From Cyclobacteriaceae bacterium (GTDB lineage Bacteria > Bacteroidota > Bacteroidia > Cytophagales > Cyclobacteriaceae), in assembly GCA_025455445.1 (NCBI GenBank), contig JALOMN010000013.1, forward strand, positions 1-12,761: DNA of 12,761 nucleotides. The letters are read 5' to 3'. The notes beneath the pieces were generated by a model. That model was not told the origin of the DNA and did not search any database. It worked only from the letters and a program-made list of their open reading frames with translations. How positions within the stretch are numbered: position 1 is the stretch's first letter; every line of letters begins with the position of its first letter. Below, piece by piece: positions 7,845 through 12,761 of the stretch. Made by a program: the position numbers and the translations under genes.

Positions 7845-9333
7845 CGTCCGGTTCGTCTTCGTCTTTACCGGGTAAGTTAAACATACTGCTGAGCAAATCC
7901 TTGAATTGCAACCCCGATGTGAGTGTATGTTTACTAATCAGGCTATATTCGGCCAATCCGTGTAAGGCAAATTCCATTAAGAAAAGTGAAAGCGAAGCAT
8001 CGGCATTTTTGTGATATGACTTTACCAGCTCAGTAAGCCCGGGAACTGACTTCAATGCTTTTGCATAATCCTGATTGGTCATCCCCTGCAGCAGGTCTAC
8101 TGTGTTACCTTCACCAAACCATTCGATAATATTTTTATACGGACTTTTATCTTTTTGTTTTCTGAACTTTTCAGGGTCAGGAAAATAATTTACAAACTGA
8201 CTTCTCAAGGCTTTACCCACCAAATTGGTAGCCACGATACCTGGGCCTTCCTGCTGGCCTTCATATACTAACTCTACTTTTCCTGTAACCGCGGGAATTA
8301 CCCCTGCAAAATCAGTGATACGAACTGAAGTCTGAGAATCGTGATTAATCAAAGTTCTTCTTTCTGCGGCAGCAATTAAATTTTCATAGGCCGATATGGT
8401 AAGTCGTGCGGAGACACCACTCTTGGCATCTACATATTCGCTCTTGCGCGCTTCAAAGGCAATTTGTTCGATAAGGTCTTTTGCAATTTCATTCACTGCA
8501 ACAAGCGTTTTTTGTTCATCACGGATAAAGGCTTCTTGTTGCGTGATGCGTTTTCCTATTTCAATGGTCTTGGGATAATGTGTGATAATTTGACTATCGA
8601 TACGATCCTTGAGCGGAGTGACAATACTTCCGCGGTTGGTATAATCTTCAGGGTTGGCAGTAAACACAAATTGAAGATCCAACGGTAAACGAAGTTTAAA
8701 GCCACGAATCTGAATATCTCCTTCCTGCAGAATATTGAAGAGCGCCACCTGAATGCGCGCCTGCAAATCGGGCAATTCATTGATTACGAAAATGCAACGA
8801 TGTGAACGTGGAATTAAACCAAAGTGAATTACGCGTTCATCCGAGTATGGTAATTTTAACGAAGCGGCTTTAATCGGATCCACATCACCAATCAAATCGG
8901 CAATGGATACATCTGGTGTAGCCAGTTTTTCTGAATAGCGCTCTTCGCGATGCAACCAGGTAATGGGCGTGCTTTCGCCATACTCTTTTATTTTATCCAT
9001 GCCATATCGCGAGATGGGATGCAACGGATCATCATTTAATTCAGAGCCTTCAATCACCGGTATAAATTCATCGAGCAGATGTACCATCAATCGAGCAAGG
9101 CGCGTTTTTGCCTGGCCGCGTAAGCCCAATAAGTTGATATCGTGTCCGGCTAAAATGGCACGCTCTAAATCAGGTATTACAGTTTCTTCATAACCCCAGA
9201 TTCCCTCAAATACCTTTTCATTGCGCTTAAGTTTTTCGATGAGGTTTTGTCTTAATTCCTGCTTGATGGTTTTATGATGATAACCTGCGCTTTTAAGTTG
9301 TGCAAGTGTTTTAATGTTCTTGTGGTCTTTCAT
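7813..9333 (-). CDS. MoxR/magnesium-chelatase-like AAA+ ATPase
   Basis: This 506-residue soluble ATPase is related to the I subunit of Mg-chelatase and to MoxR. Walker A is GLRGQAKT (70-77), with Ala where P-loops usually have Gly. The Walker B position reads IFVINE (181-186), with Asn185 in place of Asp and Glu186 retained. Sensor 1 is TANPED (225-230), the probable arginine finger is Arg244 in PLKDRID, and sensor 2 is SARLT (308-312). The C-terminal half is helical and ends in the acidic stretch DEDEPDDDED (491-500). Annotations often call this subfamily magnesium chelatase, but no chlorophyll or cobalamin genes are nearby. It lies 86 nt after a VWA gene. MoxR/VWA pairs typically work as chaperone-like machines for maturing a partner, so that role is inferred, with the target unknown. 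Confidence 0.93.
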   Translation of the reverse strand: MKDHKNIKTLAQLKSAGYHHKTIKQELRQNLIEKLKRNEKVFEGIWGYEETVIPDLERAILAGHDINLLGLRGQAKTRLARLMVHLLDEFIPVIEGSELNDDPLHPISRYGMDKIKEYGESTPITWLHREERYSEKLATPDVSIADLIGDVDPIKAASLKLPYSDERVIHFGLIPRSHRCIFVINELPDLQARIQVALFNILQEGDIQIRGFKLRLPLDLQFVFTANPEDYTNRGSIVTPLKDRIDSQIITHYPKTIEIGKRITQQEAFIRDEQKTLVAVNEIAKDLIEQIAFEARKSEYVDAKSGVSARLTISAYENLIAAAERRTLINHDSQTSVRITDFAGVIPAVTGKVELVYEGQQEGPGIVATNLVGKALRSQFVNYFPDPEKFRKQKDKSPYKNIIEWFGEGNTVDLLQGMTNQDYAKALKSVPGLTELVKSYHKNADASLSLFLMEFALHGLAEYSLISKHTLTSGLQFKDLLSSMFNLPGKDEDEPDDDEDLGNNYR

Positions 9334-9419
9334 TGAATAGTAAGTTGTTGGTTGATAATTGATAGTGGTTTGTTGAATGGTATAGTCACAATCAACAACC
9401 TGGAACTACCAACTGATAG
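9334..9419. repeat. Intergenic spacer with short inverted and direct repeats
   Basis: The 86-nt gap between the VWA and AAA+ genes is built of GTT, GAT and AAC words. GTTGTTGGTT (9344-9353) can pair with AATCAACAAC (9390-9399) as a 10-bp stem with one G-T wobble. TGATAGT occurs twice in direct orientation (9360-9366 and 9414-9420). No terminator T tract or clear promoter is present, so read-through between the two genes is plausible, with an RNA structure in the spacer. Confidence 0.4.
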
Positions 9420-10517
9420 TTATAAATTTTTTGTTCTGTTCTTTCTGAAATCTTCAAACACAAGGTTGCCTAAACCTTGCAGGCCGCTGTAATAGGCGTT
9501 TCCGTTGTTGGCTTTTGTAAATTCACGCACAAAGGCTTTTAAGTAGGGGTCAGTGGCAATCATAAAAGTGGTTACCGGAATTTTTAGTTTGCGCAGTTGT
9601 GAGGCTAACGACAATGTTTTATTTAAGATTCTTTGGTCCAGTCCGAAGCTGTTTTTGTAATACTTGATTCCTTGTTTAATGCATGTCGGTTTGCCATCGG
9701 TGATCATGAAGATCTGTTTATTTGAATTTTTTCTTCTTCGCAGAATGTCCATTGCCAGCTCAAGACCCGCTACCGTATTGGTGTGAAAAGGACCTACCTG
9801 CAAGTAGGGGAGATCTTTAATTTCAATTTGCCAGGCGTCATCTCCAAAGACTAAAATGTCGAGTGTGTCTTTGGGATATTTTTTAGTGATTAATTCAGAG
9901 AGTGCCATGGCAACCTTCTTCGCAGGTGTGATCCGGTCTTCTCCATATAAAATCATCGAATGCGATATGTCGATCATCAATACCGTTGAGGTTTGAGTCT
10001 TGTATTCGCTTTCAATTACCTCCAGATCATTTTCCGTCATGAAGAAATCATCCAGGCCGTGATTGATTTGCGCATTGCGCAATGAATCTGTTACCGAGAT
10101 TTGTTCAAGGGTATCGCCAAATTCATATTCACGTCTGTCGGTGGTAGCTTCATCTCCTCGGCCGCTGTGATGCGTTTTATGTTCTCCGGATTTAGTTTTT
10201 TTGAGTTTGCCGAAAATTTCTTCCAATGCCGACTGGCGAAGGCTTTGTTCGCTTTTTGCTTTTAGTTTAAAATCTCCGTTTCCACCATCATCCGTGATAT
10301 AACCGTTTTTCTTCAGGTCTTCAATGAAATCTCCTATGCCATACTCTGGTGTAGTAAGTTTATACTGTTTATCTACCTCTGTCAACCACTCCAAAGCTTC
10401 CTGCACATTTCCGGAGGTGAGTAACACCAATTGCATGAAAATTTTAAGCAGCCGCTCAAAGTCACTTTTTGCTTCGTCAGCGGGTGGTAGGTATTTGGAA
10501 AAGCGATGCCCGAGCAT
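9420..10517 (-). CDS. VWA domain protein, partner of the MoxR-like ATPase
   Basis: This is a 365-residue cytoplasmic protein with no signal peptide or transmembrane helix. The N-terminal half (1-170) is helical and charged, with a low-complexity linker around 105-130. The C-terminal half is a von Willebrand A domain with a complete MIDAS metal site: DISHS (183-187), a Thr in HTNT (245-248) and ITDG (272-275). In chelatase D subunits and MoxR partners such a VWA domain docks on the AAA+ ring and on the client protein. It is the first gene of the apparent VWA-AAA+-AlbA_2 operon. The N-terminus MLGHRFSKYLPP starts directly at the ATG without Shine-Dalgarno. An inverted repeat lies 57-87 nt upstream. 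The domain call is firm; the client and pathway are not known. Confidence 0.92.
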   Translation of the reverse strand: MLGHRFSKYLPPADEAKSDFERLLKIFMQLVLLTSGNVQEALEWLTEVDKQYKLTTPEYGIGDFIEDLKKNGYITDDGGNGDFKLKAKSEQSLRQSALEEIFGKLKKTKSGEHKTHHSGRGDEATTDRREYEFGDTLEQISVTDSLRNAQINHGLDDFFMTENDLEVIESEYKTQTSTVLMIDISHSMILYGEDRITPAKKVAMALSELITKKYPKDTLDILVFGDDAWQIEIKDLPYLQVGPFHTNTVAGLELAMDILRRRKNSNKQIFMITDGKPTCIKQGIKYYKNSFGLDQRILNKTLSLASQLRKLKIPVTTFMIATDPYLKAFVREFTKANNGNAYYSGLQGLGNLVFEDFRKNRTKNL

Positions 10518-10573
10518 GAATTTGATTTAGTTATAAGTATAACCAATAAAAGCCAAATCCTGTTTCTATAATT

Positions 10574-10604
10574 GACCTAATTATTAGAAATGATTTATTA
10601 GGTC
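10574..10604. promoter_or_regulatory. Inverted repeat upstream of the VWA-AAA+-AlbA_2 operon
   Basis: GACCTAAT (10574-10581) and ATTAGGTC (10597-10604) are perfect 8-base inverted repeats separated by 15 nt. They lie 57-87 nt before the VWA start codon, in the position of an operator. There is no T tract beside it, and the centre-to-centre distance of 23 nt, about two DNA turns, suits a dimeric regulator. A hairpin role is the alternative. Confidence 0.4.
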
Positions 10605-10615
10605 GCTCATAAAGC

Positions 10616-10642
10616 AAAAAATCGCCTCGTGGCGATTTTTTT
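10616..10642. terminator. Bidirectional intrinsic terminator after the fatty acid hydroxylase gene
   Basis: AAAAAATCGCC (10616-10626) and GGCGATTTTTT (10631-10641) form an 11-bp stem with the loop TCGT, and each strand carries a run of T on its 3' side. It lies 19 nt beyond the hydroxylase stop on the minus strand, so it ends that transcript and insulates the VWA operon. Confidence 0.9.
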
Positions 10643-10660
10643 ATGAATGCTAATTGATTT

Positions 10661-11287
10661 TTAGTTTTTTGCCTCTGGCATTTTCATGGTACCATAGATA
10701 TAGTCCCATAAAGGAGAAGAAACGCCAAATACAATTTCACCGTCTTTATAATGATGCACACTGTGATTCACCCAAAGTGCCTTAAAGAAATTTTTAGGCG
10801 GAGCGTATGCATGCACCATGTAGTGCACTGACAAATAAGATGCATAGCCCACCAGAAATCCAGGAAGAAAGGCAAATACAAAATCGCCCATCACCAATTT
10901 AAAAATTAGCAACAAGATGGTAGCGATGGTGATGCTTAATAGAGGGGGCATCGCCAGCCGATCTTTGTCTTTTGGAAACTCATGGTGCACTCCGTGCATT
11001 TTATATTGAAGTTTTGCTCTTAGTTCGGTGTAAGTCTTCAAGTGAAATACATGGCGATGTACCATATACTCTACCCAGGTAAACGCAACTACACCCACCA
11101 GGAATAATGCGATCGTAGTAAGCGGTGTAAGTGAAGTGTTTTTTATATTCCAGTAGAGAAGGCCACCCGCATACGAAAAGAAGATAATTAATGGTATAGA
11201 AATATGCGTGCGGCTCAGTTTTTCAAGAATGGGGTTTTCAAAAAGTTGTTTCGTTCCCTTATTCTGAGGTTTTACTTCGGCAATCAT
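10661..11287 (-). CDS. Membrane fatty acid hydroxylase, Scs7/FA2H-like (sterol desaturase superfamily)
   Basis: From the ATG at 11287 the protein has 208 residues. A TTG nine bases upstream would add three residues and is less likely. Four hydrophobic segments lie near residues 30-47, 56-73, 116-133 and 136-154. The di-iron histidine clusters are HRHVFH (77-82), HGVHHEFP (98-105), HYMVH (155-159) and NHSVHHY (174-180). The wording HGVHHEFPKDKDRL...PP followed by NHSVHHYKD and FGVSSPLWDYIYGT matches the FA2H/Scs7 branch, which 2-hydroxylates the N-acyl chain of sphingolipids using O2. Many Bacteroidota make sphingolipids or sulfonolipids, so a membrane lipid substrate is inferred; carotenoid hydroxylase is a less likely alternative. 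There is no cytochrome b5 domain. It begins 52 nt after bshA and may be co-transcribed or use its own promoter. Confidence 0.9.
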   Translation of the reverse strand: MIAEVKPQNKGTKQLFENPILEKLSRTHISIPLIIFFSYAGGLLYWNIKNTSLTPLTTIALFLVGVVAFTWVEYMVHRHVFHLKTYTELRAKLQYKMHGVHHEFPKDKDRLAMPPLLSITIATILLLIFKLVMGDFVFAFLPGFLVGYASYLSVHYMVHAYAPPKNFFKALWVNHSVHHYKDGEIVFGVSSPLWDYIYGTMKMPEAKN

Positions 11288-11309
11288 ACTCTTCAATATT
11301 TTATTCCTG

Positions 11310-11317
11310 CAAATTTA
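11310..11317 (-). promoter_or_regulatory. Candidate -7 element of the hydroxylase gene
   Basis: The minus strand reads TAAATTTGC, a full match to the Bacteroidota -7 element TAnnTTTG. It would start transcription roughly 15-20 nt before the ATG at 11287. No TTTG is found at the -33 spacing, so it may be weak or a chance match in the 52-nt gap after bshA. Confidence 0.35.
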
Positions 11318-11339
11318 AAAAGTACTAAATTAATTCTTG

Positions 11340-12494
11340 TTAAACGGCAACGTTAATTGTCTTGTTTATAGCCGCTTTAGCCAGAATTTTTTCGTAGTAG
11401 CGTTCGTATAACGGTAGTATGTTGGTGATATCAAATTCTTTGGCCCGAGCCAGTGCATTTTGCTTGAATTTTGGAAGATTGTTTTTATCCAGTACATGAA
11501 GTGCATGGCGTGTCATATCTTCTACATCGCCTACGTTGCTCATATAGCCGGTAACCCCTTGTATCTGTAATTCGGGCAACCCCCCGGTGTTGGTAGAAAT
11601 TACAGGTACCTCGCACGCCATTGCTTCGAGGGCAGCCAAGCCAAAACTTTCTTTCTCCGAAGGCATCAGAAAAAGATCAGCCACAGAAAGCACCTCTTCT
11701 ACAGCTTCCTGCTTTCCTAAAAAGCGAACTGAATCACTTATTTCAAGATCGCGTGCCATGGTTTCTGCATGGTTGCGTTCAGGACCATCACCAATCATTA
11801 AAAGTTTAGAAGGTATTTCTTTATGCACATTGTTAAACACGTTAATTACATCTCCCACACGTTTCACTTTTCTAAAATTGGAAGTGTGAACTAATAATGC
11901 TTCGCCATTAGGGCAAATGGCTTTCTTGAAATGATCTTTCTTCTGCTTTTTGAATTTCTCCAGATCTATAAAGTTAGGGATCACTTCAATGTCTCGTGTG
12001 ATTTTAAAAGAGTGATAGGTTTCACGCTTTAAATCTTCTGATACAGAAGTAACTCCATCAGATTCGTTTATGCTGAATGTTACTACGGGTTCGTAAGAGG
12101 CATCTTTTCCTACCAGCGTAATGTCTGTGCCGTGCAGTGTGGTAACTACCGGCATATATATTCCCTTCGTTTTTAAAATTTGTTTTGCCATATAGGCTGC
12201 CGATGCATGCGGTATTGCATAATGCACGTGCAGTAAATCGAGTTTTTCGTTTAATACTACACTTACCATTTTACTGGCTAATGCGAGCTCATAGGGTGGG
12301 TATTCAAAAAGCGGATAGGAGCGAAACTCTACTTCATGGTAGAATAGGTTCTCATTCAAAAAATCGAGCCTGCTGGGTTGGCTATAGGTAATGAAATGAA
12401 CCTGGTGACCTTCTTTGGCCAACGCCTTACCTAATTCGGTGGCTACCACGCCACTACCACCAAAAGTGGGATAACATACTATTCCTATCTTCAT
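11340..12494 (-). CDS. bshA: N-acetyl-alpha-D-glucosaminyl L-malate synthase BshA
   Basis: This 384-residue GT4 glycosyltransferase joins GlcNAc from UDP-GlcNAc to L-malate, the first step of bacillithiol synthesis, in the cytoplasm. The N-terminus MKIGIVCYPTFGGSGVVATE is the BshA signature. Further matches are LLHVHYAIPHASAAY (87-101), VVTTLHGTDITLVG (116-129), FSINESDGVTSVSEDL (140-155) and VIPNFID (171-177). The donor-site E-x7-E pair is Glu282 and Glu290 in PSEKESFGLAALEAM. Length agrees with the family (about 375-385). No Shine-Dalgarno precedes the ATG. The bshB deacetylase and bshC ligase genes are not in the window, so the rest of the pathway must be elsewhere. It lies upstream of the hydroxylase gene and downstream of a serine hydrolase gene on the same strand. 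Confidence 0.95.
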   Translation of the reverse strand: MKIGIVCYPTFGGSGVVATELGKALAKEGHQVHFITYSQPSRLDFLNENLFYHEVEFRSYPLFEYPPYELALASKMVSVVLNEKLDLLHVHYAIPHASAAYMAKQILKTKGIYMPVVTTLHGTDITLVGKDASYEPVVTFSINESDGVTSVSEDLKRETYHSFKITRDIEVIPNFIDLEKFKKQKKDHFKKAICPNGEALLVHTSNFRKVKRVGDVINVFNNVHKEIPSKLLMIGDGPERNHAETMARDLEISDSVRFLGKQEAVEEVLSVADLFLMPSEKESFGLAALEAMACEVPVISTNTGGLPELQIQGVTGYMSNVGDVEDMTRHALHVLDKNNLPKFKQNALARAKEFDITNILPLYERYYEKILAKAAINKTINVAV

Positions 12495-12550
12495 TGAGTG
12501 ACGCTGTGTTTTACGTTTCTTTCTATTAAAAGACTTAATTTATCGTGTAT

Positions 12551-12589
12551 GTGTAAACCCTAATAACCGTTTTTTAGTTTCGGTTTCAC
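12551..12589. repeat. Imperfect nested inverted repeat in the bshA leader
   Basis: GTGTAAACC (12551-12559) faces GGTTTCAC (12582-12589) with one bulged base. AACCG (12565-12569) faces CGGTT (12581-12585) as an alternative inner stem. The two pairings share bases on the right arm, so they cannot form together. There is no T tract, so it is more likely a leader structure or binding site than a terminator. Confidence 0.3.
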
Positions 12590-12596
12590 AAAATTA
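12589..12596 (-). promoter_or_regulatory. Candidate -7 element of bshA
   Basis: The minus strand reads TAATTTTG, a full match to TAnnTTTG, and its first three bases are the stop codon of the upstream serine hydrolase gene. Transcription would start near 12584, giving a leader of about 90 nt for bshA. No good -33 TTTG is seen, only TTTA at a short spacing. Confidence 0.35.
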
Positions 12597-12761
12597 ATAC
12601 TGCCTGTAATTAAAGATGGCCTTATAAACTACTTCCTGTATACGTGGACGGATATTGGCTGTAATTAGTTTATTGTTGTTCATATCCGGATGCACTCTGT
12701 TTGATAGGTATATGAATACGAGGTTAAATTCGGGGTCGACCCAAATACAGGTGCCTGTAAA
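12594..12761 (-). CDS. C-terminal fragment of a serine hydrolase (beta-lactamase/CubicO-like), possibly a GH3 fusion
   Basis: The last 55 residues of a gene entering from the right edge are seen, ending with TAA at 12594-12596. They read FTGTCIWVDPEFNLVFIYLS, then NRVHPDMNNNKLITANIRPR and a short tail ending NYRQY. FTGT followed by a WVDPE hairpin and a FLSNRVHP-type strand is the end of class C beta-lactamase/penicillin-binding-like serine hydrolases, where it follows the HTG motif. From family knowledge, the NNNKLI...NIRPRIQ ending is usual in Bacteroidota proteins that join a GH3 N-acetylglucosaminidase to such a domain, which act in the periplasm on cell-wall fragments. The active-site Ser and any GH3 domain lie outside the window, so activity cannot be judged. 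Confidence 0.75.
   Translation of the reverse strand, partial: FTGTCIWVDPEFNLVFIYLSNRVHPDMNNNKLITANIRPRIQEVVYKAIFNYRQY

Noticed and set aside
7813..10517. Reading the AAA+/VWA pair as true magnesium or cobalt chelatase
   Set aside because: There are no porphyrin or cobalamin genes nearby, no large H-type subunit, and the Walker B is atypical. The usual chelatase label is family spill-over.
11288..11296. TTG start for the fatty acid hydroxylase
   Set aside because: It adds only three residues, while an ATG follows nine bases later and fits the family N-terminus and the -7 element, so the ATG is preferred.
1..12761. Search for CRISPR arrays, tRNAs, insertion sequences and attachment sites
   Set aside because: No regularly spaced direct repeats, cloverleaf genes, transposase motifs or terminal inverted repeats were seen by eye on either strand.

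Overview
This window reads as chromosomal housekeeping and accessory DNA from a member of the Bacteroidota, probably a Cytophagales/Chitinophagales-like lineage. The sequence evidence is: start codons with no recognisable Shine-Dalgarno sequence in front of almost every gene; matches to the Bacteroidota -7 promoter element (TAnnTTTG) in A/T-rich leaders; a eukaryotic-type GT3 glycogen synthase; BshA of bacillithiol synthesis; an Scs7-type fatty acid hydroxylase; and the C-terminus of a serine hydrolase of the kind fused to GH3 enzymes in this phylum. I see no phage, transposon, CRISPR, tRNA or rRNA. Base composition looks even throughout.

Layout, left to right. (1) 1-170 (-): N-terminus of a cyclophilin-type prolyl isomerase cut by the window edge, divergent from (2) an alpha/beta hydrolase of the KANL3/TEX30-like type, 245-898 (+). 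(3) 928-2748 (-): GT3 glycogen synthase, convergent with the hydrolase. (4) 2874-5489 (+): full-length ClpB disaggregase, ending in a strong GC-rich terminator that overlaps a G-quadruplex motif. (5) 5599-6942 (-): PIN-PhoH ATPase, convergent with clpB. (6) 10517 down to 7167 (-): an apparent three-gene operon, VWA protein, then MoxR/Mg-chelatase-like AAA+ ATPase, then AlbA_2 (Schlafen-type) protein. The last two genes overlap by 32 nt. (7) 12494 down to 10661 (-): bshA then a fatty acid hydroxylase, closed by a bidirectional terminator. (8) 12594-12761 (-): C-terminal fragment of a serine hydrolase.

Functional themes. ClpB, the cyclophilin and PIN-PhoH belong to protein and RNA quality control. 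Glycogen synthase serves carbon storage. BshA makes the first intermediate of the thiol bacillithiol, and the hydroxylase probably modifies membrane lipid acyl chains. The least understood part is the VWA-AAA+-AlbA_2 cluster. The AAA+/VWA pair resembles known chaperone-like MoxR/VWA or chelatase-like couples. The translationally coupled AlbA_2 protein, which keeps Schlafen-like acidic residues, is an unexplained third component and is the best candidate here for an undescribed system. All functions are inferred from motifs read by eye; no database search was done.
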